DNA from: Synechococcus sp. NB0720_010
GTDB taxonomy: Bacteria; Cyanobacteriota; Cyanobacteriia; PCC-6307; Cyanobiaceae
DNA length: 64,000 nucleotides
Assembly: GCF_023078835.1 (NCBI RefSeq)
Contig: NZ_CP090898.1
Span: forward strand, 1,366,045 to 1,430,044
Direction: 5' to 3'
Shown here: in pieces, positions 19,579 through 27,608 of the stretch
Position numbering within the stretch: the stretch's first letter is position 1
How the letters are laid out: each line of letters opens with the position of its first letter
Translations under genes and position numbers: made by a program
Notes under the pieces: generated by a model
Told to the model about the DNA's origin: nothing
Seen by the model: the letters and a program-made list of their open reading frames with translations, nothing else
Databases searched by the model: none

Positions 19579-20289
19579 TCACTTCACCCTCTTCAAATAC
19601 CCATCCGGCGCCACACTAATCAATAGCTTGTTGTCAATATCCTTATCGATCTCAAATTCAGGATGGCTCATCAGCCATTCATGCACAGCGGTTTTGGGGT
19701 TGTTGCCTACATCCCAGGGGCGATCAGGGAAGGATCCAGCCGGCAGGTCTTCCACAACCGTGTCGAACACGATGCAGTAGCTGCCCACGGAAACCAGATC
19801 GGCGTAGGCATTCAGCTCAGCCAACACATGTTCATGGGTGTGGTTGGAATCCAACGACACCAGCACGCGTTCAACGCCATCGGCATCGCTACGCACTTGC
19901 TTGATGATGCCGGGATCGATCGAGGAACCCTCAATCAGCTCCATTTTGAAGCGCAGGGGATGCTCATCGAGAGCTTTCCGATTGTGGGGGCGGATATCGA
20001 TATCAACGCCGACGACTTTGCGGGGAGATTGGCGAGGATCCCGGCCTTCCATTACATCGAGCAGACACAACAGCGAAGCCGACAGAACCAGTGATCCGCC
20101 GTGTGCAATGCCGGTTTCAAGAATGAGATCAGGCTTTGCCTGTGAAACGATTTCCTGGAACGCAGCGATATCTTGTGGATATTGGATGATTGGCCGGGTC
20201 AGCCACGAAAAGTTGTATGAATAGCGATCGTTAATAGATTGCAGCAGAAAGTCTGACGCCGTCTTGAACTTGGGTTCGTTACTTGTCAT
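19579..20289 (-). CDS. CmcI-family (cephalosporin hydroxylase-like) methyltransferase
   Basis: 236 residues. The family blocks are visible: 'PQDIAAFQEIVSQAKPDLIL' then 'ETGIAHGGSLVLSASLL' (SAM-binding loop, about residues 57-73), 'VVGVDIDIRPHNRKALDEHP' and 'LVSLDSNHTHEHVLAELNAY' (metal/substrate region). Despite the historical name, members of this family (for example rhamnosyl O-methyltransferases) are Mg-dependent sugar O-methyltransferases. ATG 20289 overlaps the upstream stop (TAATG). It is the last gene of the CDP-deoxyhexose operon, so a likely job is O-methylation of that deoxysugar, before or after transfer. Confidence 0.85.
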   Translation of the reverse strand: MTSNEPKFKTASDFLLQSINDRYSYNFSWLTRPIIQYPQDIAAFQEIVSQAKPDLILETGIAHGGSLVLSASLLCLLDVMEGRDPRQSPRKVVGVDIDIRPHNRKALDEHPLRFKMELIEGSSIDPGIIKQVRSDADGVERVLVSLDSNHTHEHVLAELNAYADLVSVGSYCIVFDTVVEDLPAGSFPDRPWDVGNNPKTAVHEWLMSHPEFEIDKDIDNKLLISVAPDGYLKRVK

Positions 20290-21374
20290 TAGTGAAGCAC
20301 CAGGCAGGGTTGGTCATGAGGAAGAGACCTTCGAATCTCCTGCTCATAGTTAGGGTTCATAATCACTATAAGGCTAGATGGACCAAGCTTTAATACACCC
20401 GCGGCTGGATCCACGACTTCAACACCAGAGATGGGCATGAAATGGCCTTGCTTGCGGGGGTTAATATCAATTGCGTAGGCAATTTTGTTTTTGATTGCTG
20501 GAGGAGCTTTGGCTGCGAACACGACACCTTTGGCTGCCGCCCCCCATATCACAATCTCGTGGTAATCGGTCAGCGAGGCGTAACGCTCATCTTCGTATTT
20601 CGAAAGCTTGGCAAAGGCTGTCTGGAGTCCAGCATCGCTTTCGCATGGTAATGAGTTCTCAGCACAAGCGCGCACGCATTCTAAGTTGATGACTACTGAC
20701 AGATATTGCCCGCCGAAACTCCTTGACTGAAAGACAACGCCCTCGCCAAAGCGACGAGAGAAATCATCAGCACGGAAATAGTTGACATGCTCGTGGAACA
20801 AGTCAAAGTATGCTCGACTCTCAAGAATCCATTCAAGATCAGGCACCTCAATATACAAAAGACCCTGGGAACCATTGGCCGCTGCGATACCATCAAGGAA
20901 CTGCCACGGAGAGGATATGTGTTCAAGAACGTGCCGGAGAGTTAGCAGATCACCTTTTTCATGGGAATCAATATTAAAGAAAGATTTTCGAATATAAGGA
21001 CTACTTCCCTGATAGGCATTATCGTATCCAACTGCTTCGACTCCTTTTCTCCTCAGCAGCTCTACGAAACCACCCTTGCCACAGCCGACATCAACAACCA
21101 GATTGTCTTTACTGGCTAGGTATTTGCAACAAAGATCAGAGACCTCATCCAGGTGTTCTTGAAACTGCAAAGAATAGCCTTGATCATTTTGATAGCTGTC
21201 GTCATAAATTGCCAAAGCGGGATCAAAGCAGCGGTTGAACACTAAGCCTGTTTCATCCTGAATTAGTTCCAGCGAAGCCGAAGGGGCTGCTAACGCCTCA
21301 GCTCTGCTCGAGAAGAGCTTGTTTTGCATTGCAGGAATCCCTGCAGCTTGATAGAGAGACTGCGAGATATTCAT
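20289..21374 (-). CDS. C-methyltransferase-like SAM protein (second copy)
   Basis: 361 residues. SAM motif 'NLVVDVGCGKGGFVELLRRK' is near residues 93-112, 'LLTLRHVLEHISSPWQFLDG' is the LEH motif, and the C-terminal 'EIVIWGAAAKGVVFAAKAP' with 'YAIDINPRKQGHFMPISGV' is the Methyltransf_14 domain that follows the methyltransferase domain in NovU/TylCIII-type sugar C-methyltransferases. The N-terminal region keeps the 'GLVFNRCFDPALAIYDDSYQ' block but lacks the paired Cys-x2-Cys zinc ligands seen in its neighbour at 22190. It may therefore have a different substrate or be a structural variant. ATGA coupling to the reductase at 21371. Confidence 0.8.
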   Translation of the reverse strand: MNISQSLYQAAGIPAMQNKLFSSRAEALAAPSASLELIQDETGLVFNRCFDPALAIYDDSYQNDQGYSLQFQEHLDEVSDLCCKYLASKDNLVVDVGCGKGGFVELLRRKGVEAVGYDNAYQGSSPYIRKSFFNIDSHEKGDLLTLRHVLEHISSPWQFLDGIAAANGSQGLLYIEVPDLEWILESRAYFDLFHEHVNYFRADDFSRRFGEGVVFQSRSFGGQYLSVVINLECVRACAENSLPCESDAGLQTAFAKLSKYEDERYASLTDYHEIVIWGAAAKGVVFAAKAPPAIKNKIAYAIDINPRKQGHFMPISGVEVVDPAAGVLKLGPSSLIVIMNPNYEQEIRRSLPHDQPCLVLH

Positions 21375-22180
21375 GGGCTTAGTAGATTGGTCTTGCTCGT
21401 GTCTGCCCAGAAAGCCAGAGGTTCATCCTCCCTATCGGGATACACTCCAAGTTCAAGATTCGTCGAAGAGAGAGATTTAGCAACGCGTTCTTCGGCCAAC
21501 TCCCTCAATGAGACTGGACGACCAGATCCGCAATTGTATATCCCATAAGCCTGTGCATGAGTGGCTAATGCTAGTAAGAGTTTGGCAACTTGGTCAACAG
21601 GCACAAAATCACGCACTTGGCGCCCAGAGCTCATGGCGAATGCTGGATCACCTTGATCAATGGCGCGCTGCAAAGAGGGAAGCAACGAATTGGGATTTTG
21701 GCCGCGGCCAAAAGGATAGAAAATACGAGCCCAGCACCACTGCAAAGCTTGTTGGCTATAGCGACTGGCGATTACGCGGCGCAAGCTGTCTTTGGCAATC
21801 GCGTAGCAGTTCACGGGATCTGTCAACTGATCCTCTCTTAATGAGCCGTTCTGCAAGCCGTACTCGTAGCAGGTACCAGCAACGACAAGGCGCTGGAGAC
21901 CGGCCTGCACCAGCTGCTCGATCAACTCGACACAAGCCGGCAAATTACGGGTGACATGAAAAGACTCTTGATAGTTGGGCAGCCCTGGCCAGCTCAACAA
22001 AATGACCTTTTTTGGCTGGCACTTGAGCAATGCCTGCCAACTTGCGAGATCGAGCAGGTCAAAATTCTGGTTCGGGTCTGAATGTCGGTGGCTCCAGCAG
22101 TGCAAGGAAAGATCGCCGGCCTCGCGTTGGAGAGCACGACCGATGAAACCCTCGCTGCCGAGCAAGTGAATCGTGGTCAT
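21371..22180 (-). CDS. NAD-dependent sugar epimerase/reductase (SDR)
   Basis: 269 residues. 'IHLLGSEGFIGRALQREAG' is the GxxGxxG dinucleotide site, 'LQRLVVAGTCYEYG' the strand before the active site, and 'NCYAIAKDSLRRVIASRYSQ' carries the Y-x3-K pair (about residues 131-150). 'WARIFYPFGRGQNPNSLLP' and 'RDFVPVDQVAKLLLAL' are the usual C-terminal blocks. The family includes 4-keto-6-deoxyhexose reductases and abequose/paratose/tyvelose-type enzymes. Placed between two C-methyltransferase-like genes and downstream of rfbFG, it probably reduces the 4-keto group to complete the CDP-sugar. Confidence 0.8.
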   Translation of the reverse strand: MTTIHLLGSEGFIGRALQREAGDLSLHCWSHRHSDPNQNFDLLDLASWQALLKCQPKKVILLSWPGLPNYQESFHVTRNLPACVELIEQLVQAGLQRLVVAGTCYEYGLQNGSLREDQLTDPVNCYAIAKDSLRRVIASRYSQQALQWCWARIFYPFGRGQNPNSLLPSLQRAIDQGDPAFAMSSGRQVRDFVPVDQVAKLLLALATHAQAYGIYNCGSGRPVSLRELAEERVAKSLSSTNLELGVYPDREDEPLAFWADTSKTNLLSP

Positions 22181-22189
22181 AGATCCAGC

Positions 22190-23389
22190 TCAGTCATTCC
22201 GGAGCTCAGGTATTGCCGTCACCAGCTCATACCCCGGCAGCTGCTGCCGCAGCTCCTCGATCAGGTTCCAGGGCAGCACCAGCAGGGCCTCGGGGGCCTG
22301 TTCCGCTAGTTCTTCCGGTCTGATCACCGGAATGTGGCTACCGGGCAGGTGCTTGCCCTGCTTGCTAGCGGCGCGGTCGGCCACAGCGGGCAGCAAGTCG
22401 GCCCGGATGCCGGCGTAGTTGAGCAGGGTGTTGCCCTTGGCAGCGGCGCCGTAACCCAGCACCCGTTTGCCCTCGCGTCTGGCCTGCAACAGAAACTCCA
22501 GCAGACTGTATTTAGCAGCCTCAGCCCGGCGCTGGAAGTCGTCATAGGCCTCCAAGGATTCCAAGCCTGCCGCTTCTTCATTCGCCAAAACGGCCGCCAC
22601 CGCTTCTGTGGGCTGTGCTGCATCCTGGTGAGCCAACCAAACCCGCAGGCTGCCGCCATGGGTGGACAGCTCCTCCACATCCACCACCTCAAGGCCGAAG
22701 GCAGCAGCGATGCGCTGCACAGCCTTCAAACTCAGATAACTGTAGTGCTCGTGATAAATCGTGTCGAACTGATTCCCCGTCAACAGTCGCAGCAGGTGCG
22801 GAAACTCTATCGAGGCGCGGCCCTGGGGCTTGAGCACGCGGGCGATGCCGGCCACAAAGTCGTTGATGTCTGGCACGTGGGCCAGCACATTGTTGGCCAC
22901 CACCAGATCAGCCGGCTCCAGCTCCTGGGCAAGTGCCAGACCAAAGAAGCGCTCCAGCGTTTCAATGCCCTTGGCCCGTGCCACCTCAGCCGTAGCCCGA
23001 GTGGGCTCAATGCCCAAGCAGGGAATTCCCCGCTGCTGCACGTACTGCAGTAAGTAGCCGTCGTTTGATGCCAGCTCCAGCACCCGGCTGTCTGCCCCTA
23101 GCCCCAGCCGCTCCACCGCTTCCCCCACAAAACGCTCGGCGTGGGCGCACCAGCTGTTGGAGGTGCTGGAGAAGTAGGCGTAATCCGCAGTGAACAGCTC
23201 ATCTGCAGCCGCATGGGCTGGCAGTTGCACCAGCCAGCAGCTCGTACACACATACACCTGCAGCGGATAGGTGACCTCAGGCCCCAGCAGCTGGTCGGCT
23301 GTGAGATAAGCGTTGCTGGGCGGCTGATGCCCTAAATCGATCACCGTGTGTTCCAGCGGCGATTTGCAGTGGCGGCAGGCGTGGGTCAT
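22190..23389 (-). CDS. NovU/TylCIII-type sugar C-methyltransferase
   Basis: 399 residues with the full three-domain layout. The N-terminal zinc-binding domain has 'CRHCKSPLEHTVIDLGHQPP' and 'VYVCTSCWLVQL' (two Cys-x2-Cys pairs). The central methyltransferase domain has 'SRVLELASNDGYLLQYVQQR' (about residues 98-117) and 'DLVVANNVLAHVPDINDF'. The C-terminal Methyltransf_14 domain has 'RVLGYGAAAKGNTLLNYAGI' and 'AVADRAASKQGKHLPGSHIP'. Enzymes of this family add a methyl group to C3 of NDP-4-keto-6-deoxyhexoses after 3,5-enolisation. Downstream of a CDP-glucose 4,6-dehydratase, this predicts a branched 3-C-methyl sugar. It overlaps the epimerase-like gene by ATGA. Confidence 0.9.
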   Translation of the reverse strand: MTHACRHCKSPLEHTVIDLGHQPPSNAYLTADQLLGPEVTYPLQVYVCTSCWLVQLPAHAAADELFTADYAYFSSTSNSWCAHAERFVGEAVERLGLGADSRVLELASNDGYLLQYVQQRGIPCLGIEPTRATAEVARAKGIETLERFFGLALAQELEPADLVVANNVLAHVPDINDFVAGIARVLKPQGRASIEFPHLLRLLTGNQFDTIYHEHYSYLSLKAVQRIAAAFGLEVVDVEELSTHGGSLRVWLAHQDAAQPTEAVAAVLANEEAAGLESLEAYDDFQRRAEAAKYSLLEFLLQARREGKRVLGYGAAAKGNTLLNYAGIRADLLPAVADRAASKQGKHLPGSHIPVIRPEELAEQAPEALLVLPWNLIEELRQQLPGYELVTAIPELRND

Positions 23390-23958
23390 GGGCAGGGAGC
23401 GTCAGGGATGGGGCGAACGTCAGACAACAAAGGCAGGCTGCGGTCGCGCTCGCTCAGCTCCGTCGGCGGGAGCGGCCAGGCAATCGCTACCTGGGGATCG
23501 TCCCAGCGCACGCCCGTTTCGGCCTCTGGCACCCATGCGCCGGAGTGGAGATAAAGTAGTTCACTACTGGGTTCCAGCACTTGGAACCCATGGGCGCAGC
23601 CCTCGGGGATCAGAAGAGCGTTGCCGCCCTCGGGGCTGAGATCCGCTGCATGCCACTGGCCGAAGGTGGTGGAATCTCGCCGAAGGTCTACGGCCACATC
23701 CCACACCCTGCCCTTCAGGCAGCGCACCAGCTTGGCCTCGCTGTGAGGCTCGGCCTGCAGATGCAAGCCGCGGATCGTGCCCACGGCCTCACTGCGGCTG
23801 AAGTTAACCTGGGCGATATCCCGATCACCCCAAGAGCACATAAAAGCCTCTTCCTGGGCCCGAAAGACATTGAGAAACGCGCCCCGTGCATCCACGAAGG
23901 GCTGGCTCACCAGCTCAAACATTCCACGGATCGGAGTGCGGCGCAGCTCAGCCTGCAT
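23386..23958 (-). CDS. dTDP-4-dehydrorhamnose 3,5-epimerase-like (RfbC family)
   Basis: 190 residues, a cupin-fold sugar epimerase. 'FVDARGAFLNVF' is the substrate-binding start, 'SEAVGTIRGLHLQ' (about residues 55-67) carries the catalytic His of the RGLHxQ motif, 'VWDVAVDLRRDSTTFGQW' is the following beta-sheet, and 'LLIPEGCAHGFQVLEPSSEL' the second conserved block. It is normally specific for dTDP-4-keto-6-deoxyglucose. Here it sits between rfbG (11 bp overlap) and a C-methyltransferase, so it probably acts at C3 and/or C5 of the CDP-4-keto-6-deoxyhexose. No rfbA, rfbB or rfbD lies nearby. Confidence 0.87.
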   Translation of the reverse strand: MQAELRRTPIRGMFELVSQPFVDARGAFLNVFRAQEEAFMCSWGDRDIAQVNFSRSEAVGTIRGLHLQAEPHSEAKLVRCLKGRVWDVAVDLRRDSTTFGQWHAADLSPEGGNALLIPEGCAHGFQVLEPSSELLYLHSGAWVPEAETGVRWDDPQVAIAWPLPPTELSERDRSLPLLSDVRPIPDAPCP

Positions 23959-25045
23959 ACGTTAGTTCCTGCCGATAGGCCTCCAGATCTGCCAGGCAGC
24001 AATCCAGAGCACTGGCACCCTCATGAACCGCTCGATACCAGGCCACGGTGCGGCCCACGGTGGTGGCGAAATCCCAGCGGGGCCGCCAGCCCAGCTGGTT
24101 ATGAGCTTTATCGATCTGCAAGTGAAGCCGACCAGCCTCATGCGGAGCTGCGGGATCGGACAGGTCTTGCCACTCGCCCGGCCAGTGCTTCAAGGCCGCT
24201 TCCACCAGCTCCCGCACTGGCCTGTTGGCCTCCAGCACAGGGCCAAAGTTGAAGGCATCGGCATAAGGGTGCCCAGGGCCACCGCCTGCTGCGGCGAGTC
24301 GTTCGGCAAGCAGGAGATAGCCACCCAGCGGTTCGAGCACGTGCTGCCAGGGGCGGGTGGCCTGTGGGCTGCGTACCGGTATGGCTTCGCCGCCGGCCAG
24401 AGAGCGCATGGCGTCGGGCACGATGCGATCTTCCGCCCAGTCACCGCCACCTAGCACGTTGCCGGCCCGCGCTGTGGCAATCACCAAATGCGGGGTCTGG
24501 TACCCGCCAGGCCCGCAGAAACTGGCCCGCCAGCTGGCGATCGCCAACTCAGCTGCTGCCTTGCTAGCGCTGTAAGGGTCATGGCCGCCAAGGCGGTCGT
24601 CTTCTCGATAGCCGTAATCCCATTCCCGATTGGCGTACACCTTGTCGGTGGTCACAATCACCACGGCGCAGGGGTGCTGCAAGGGCTTGAGCGCTTCCAG
24701 CAGATGCAGGCTGCCCTGCACGTTGGTGGCCCAGGTGCCCAAGGGGTCGCGGTAGCTGCGCCGAACCAGTGGCTGGGCCGCTAGGTGCAGTACTACTTCG
24801 GGCTGGGCTTCTTGCACCGCCTGCTGGAGAGCCTCCAAATCGCGCAGATCACCAAGGCGGTGGTGCAGCTGGCCCTGATCCAGCCCCAATTCGCTGAAGA
24901 GTGAACGACCGGGCTCAGGTTGCAACGCATAACCCCACACCTCAGCACCCAGCTGCAGCAGCCAGAGGCTTAGCCAACTCCCTTTGAAGCCTGTGTGGCC
25001 AGTGAGCAACACACGCCGCCCTGCCCAGAATTCCGGCTGCGGCAT
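23948..25045 (-). CDS. rfbG: CDP-glucose 4,6-dehydratase
   Basis: 365 residues from ATG 25045 (MPQPEFWAGR), which overlaps the rfbF stop as TGATG. The open frame extends 51 codons upstream, but that stretch lies inside rfbF and lacks family similarity. The NAD site is 'RVLLTGHTGFKGSWLSLWLL' (the GHTGFKGSWL motif is diagnostic for this family), 'LHLAAQPLVRRSYRDPLGTW' follows, and the catalytic Y-x3-K is in 'GHDPYSASKAAAELAIASW'. It converts CDP-glucose to CDP-4-keto-6-deoxyglucose, the branch point for CDP-deoxyhexoses. GC-rich composition matches the core. Confidence 0.95.
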   Translation of the reverse strand: MPQPEFWAGRRVLLTGHTGFKGSWLSLWLLQLGAEVWGYALQPEPGRSLFSELGLDQGQLHHRLGDLRDLEALQQAVQEAQPEVVLHLAAQPLVRRSYRDPLGTWATNVQGSLHLLEALKPLQHPCAVVIVTTDKVYANREWDYGYREDDRLGGHDPYSASKAAAELAIASWRASFCGPGGYQTPHLVIATARAGNVLGGGDWAEDRIVPDAMRSLAGGEAIPVRSPQATRPWQHVLEPLGGYLLLAERLAAAGGGPGHPYADAFNFGPVLEANRPVRELVEAALKHWPGEWQDLSDPAAPHEAGRLHLQIDKAHNQLGWRPRWDFATTVGRTVAWYRAVHEGASALDCCLADLEAYRQELTYAG

Positions 25046-25815
25046 CACCACACCTTCCAGGGGGCCTGGCCGCTGGCCCACAGCTCCTCCAGCCTGGTGC
25101 GATCCCTCAGTGTATCCATCGGCTGCCAAAATCCGGGATGCCGGTAGGCGCTCAACTGGCCGTCGGCCGCCAGCTGGGGCAGCACATCCGCCTCCCAACT
25201 GGTCTGATCCCCCGTGATCCGATCCAGCACGCTGGGCTCCAGCACAAAGAATCCCCCATTGATCCAGGCGTTATCGCCATCGGGCTTCTCCTGGAACTGA
25301 TTCACCGCATCTCCATCCAAGTGCAGCGCGCCGTAGCGACCAGGCGGTTGAACTGCCGTAAGCGTGGCTTGGCGGCCTTCTCGCTGGTGATGGGCAATCA
25401 GGCAGCCGATATCGACATCTGCCACTCCATCCCCATAGGTGAAACAAAAACTGCTGCCATCGAGGTAATCCCGGATGCGTCCCAATCGACCTCCTGTCTG
25501 GCTCATATCACCGGTATCCACCAAGGTCACCTTCCAGGGCTCACTCTTGCGATGATGCACTTCCATATGATTATCGATATCCATATGAAAGGTGACGTCA
25601 CTCGTATGGAGGAAATAGTTAGCAAAATATTCTTTGATCAGATAGCCCTTATATCCGCAGCAAATGATGAACTCATTGATGCCGAAGTGGCTGTAAATCT
25701 TGAGGATGTGCCACAAAATGGGCTTACCACCCACATCCACCATGGGCTTAGGCTTGAGGTGGGTTTCTTCTGAGAGGCGAGTACCAAGCCCCCCGGCCAG
25801 AATGACAGCTTTCAT
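25045..25815 (-). CDS. rfbF: Glucose-1-phosphate cytidylyltransferase
   Basis: 256 residues from ATG 25815. The open frame runs 28 codons further, but the family start MKAVILAGGLGTRLSEET is unmistakable. The nucleotide-binding G-rich loop is at residues 7-14, 'LKPKPMVDVGGKPILWH' follows (Lys contacts the phosphate), and 'CFTYGDGVADVDI' holds the metal-binding Asp. It makes CDP-glucose from CTP and glucose-1-phosphate and begins the CDP-deoxyhexose operon 25.8-19.6 kb. Its 3' end is translationally coupled to rfbG. No clear Shine-Dalgarno is visible before the start. Confidence 0.95.
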   Translation of the reverse strand: MKAVILAGGLGTRLSEETHLKPKPMVDVGGKPILWHILKIYSHFGINEFIICCGYKGYLIKEYFANYFLHTSDVTFHMDIDNHMEVHHRKSEPWKVTLVDTGDMSQTGGRLGRIRDYLDGSSFCFTYGDGVADVDIGCLIAHHQREGRQATLTAVQPPGRYGALHLDGDAVNQFQEKPDGDNAWINGGFFVLEPSVLDRITGDQTSWEADVLPQLAADGQLSAYRHPGFWQPMDTLRDRTRLEELWASGQAPWKVW

Positions 25816-26353
25816 TGTCAAATCATAAAAACAATTGTTGGGCACGGAAGAAAGCAGATCGGATGTCTCTTGAAATTGGATGTACGAGGTCAGAATCAAG
25901 AGTCAAGAGTCAAGAGTCAAGACGCATAAACAACGCTCCAAGGGGGTCAGCCCATGTATAACCCTAGCAGCAGTGAGATCTCAGCCAACGCATTCGAGAG
26001 TGTTTAGAACACTGCGCCAGCAACATCATACAGGCAGAACTACAGCACATACCTGCTTGCGAAGCGCGCGGTCAATGCCGATGCGCTTGCGATAGCATTC
26101 AGCGAAGAGAATACCTCGCCCCCTAATAAGTTTATAAACAAACTGGGGTCTAGCCCTGTATGAGACCCTCCATCTGAGCCGGATCCGCCTGGAATGCCCG
26201 CTCCTAATCGCACTGTTCCATGGGAATGCCGAACCCAATCTTTCTAGGGATCCAGTACTGATTCTTTTTTGGTCTTCTTGCTTCTTGCAAATTGAAAAGA
26301 AGAGTGAGGGAAACTCTGGAAAATTGAAGCGATTCACGGGACAATGAACTTGT
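25816..26353. other. Intergenic stretch upstream of rfbF
   Basis: About 540 bases between rfbF and the IS5 relic. It contains a short tandem repeat (annotated separately) and presumably the rfbF promoter, although no convincing -35/-10 pair was identified. No coding remnant was recognised. Confidence 0.4.
25894..25922 (+). repeat. Heptamer tandem repeat (AGTCAAG)
   Basis: Three perfect copies of AGTCAAG in a row, preceded by one imperfect copy (AATCAAG), about 80 bases upstream of the rfbF start. Such heptamers change length by slippage. Confidence 0.8.
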
Positions 26354-27363
26354 GATCGCTGCCCAGGACTGGAGTAATTGGTAGCGAGCAGCTCGACTTC
26401 TCGGATTGCGAGCTAACCACGGCAAAGAAGCAGACCAAGCGGGAGAAGTTTCTCGCTGAGATGGAGGCGGTGGTGCCATATGAGGCGTTAATCGCACTGA
26501 TCGAGCCTCGCTACCCCAAAACGAATAAGAAAGGCGGACGACCTCCCTATCCGCTGGCCACGATGCTGCGATTCTATTTCTATATGCTGCAGCAGTGGCA
26601 TTCCCTCAGCGCCCCGGCGATGGAGGAGGCCCTTATTAAGGTGTTTACCATGCGCCGATTTGCCGGCATCGAGCTGATCAGCGTCCGGATCCCCGATTAC
26701 ACCACGATCCTCACTTTCAGCCAGCTGCTGGAGAAGCACAAGCTGGGCAAGCAGATCTTTGAGACTAGGAAAGCCTGTCTCAGCAAGCGGGGTATGACGA
26801 TGCGGCAGGGAACGATTGTGGATGCCACCTTGATCGCGGCTCCCAGTTCGACCAACAACAGGGAAGGGAAGCGGGATCCGGCGATGCACCATCCCAAGAA
26901 GGGCAACCAGTGGTATTTCGGAATGAAGGTCCACGGCGGTGTGGACAAAGACTCGGGCCTAATTCATTCAGTGGACGTGACCGACGCCAACATGCATGAC
27001 CTCCTCCCCGCTGCTGAGCTGTTGCATGGGGAAGAAGTGATTTACTGCGAAGCCGGATACCAGGGCATCGCCAAAAGGCCTGAGATGGCAGGCAAGACAA
27101 TACATTCGTTTTAGCGATTCGGCCCGGCAAACGCAGGGCCCTAGCAGACACACCTGAGGGAAGGCTGCAGGATCGCATCGAAACAGCCAAAGCTCACATC
27201 CGCTCCCAAAAAGGTGAGCACCCCTTCCCAGTAATCAAGCCGCAGTTCGGCTTTCAAAAGACCAAGCTGCGTGGCCTGGCCAAGAACCGCTACAAGATCA
27301 ACTTGCTGGCAGAGTTGTAGAATCTGTACCAGGTCCGACGGCAGTTACTCATGGCAGCCTGAC
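26354..27363 (+). mobile_element. IS5-family transposase pseudogene (one frameshift, one stop)
   Basis: A nearly complete IS5-family transposase. The first reading frame carries 'QLDFSDCELTTAKKQTKREK' (upstream of the first ATG at 26461), 'MEAVVPYEALIALIEPRYPK', 'LRFYFYMLQQWHSLSAPAME', 'RQGTIVDATLIAAPSSTNN' (first catalytic Asp) and 'WYFGMKVHGGVDKDSG' with 'VDVTDANMHD' (second Asp region). A frameshift near 27100-27115 (after 'AGKT') moves the rest, 'PGKRRALADTPEGRL' to 'LRGLAKNRYKINLLAEL', into another frame, where one TAG interrupts it before the terminal 'NLYQVRRQLLMAA' and TGA at 27361-27363. The few lesions suggest more recent inactivation than the other relics. It separates the CDP-sugar and UDP-uronate modules. 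Confidence 0.9.
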
Positions 27364-27608
27364 TACAAGCTCGGTGTATCTGTACACCTTGATTCAGCTT
27401 CGAAAAGCAGCCCAGACTGGCTGAACAGGAGACCCGAAGTCCTCAGAAGACGGCCTCAGAGTCAAAGGCACTGTTTCCTGTTCGCTGTTGCCGCTTATAT
27501 ACCCGTTCGTCCAGAGTTTCCTTAGCGGCTAACGGTGCAGCGGTAATAAGACGTCTTTACAGGGATGGGAGAGCAGCCGGATGACGAGGCTGACAAAAAC
27601 AACACTTC

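Noticed and set aside
22334-23053. 239-codon plus-strand open frame
   Set aside because: Antisense to the zinc-containing C-methyltransferase.
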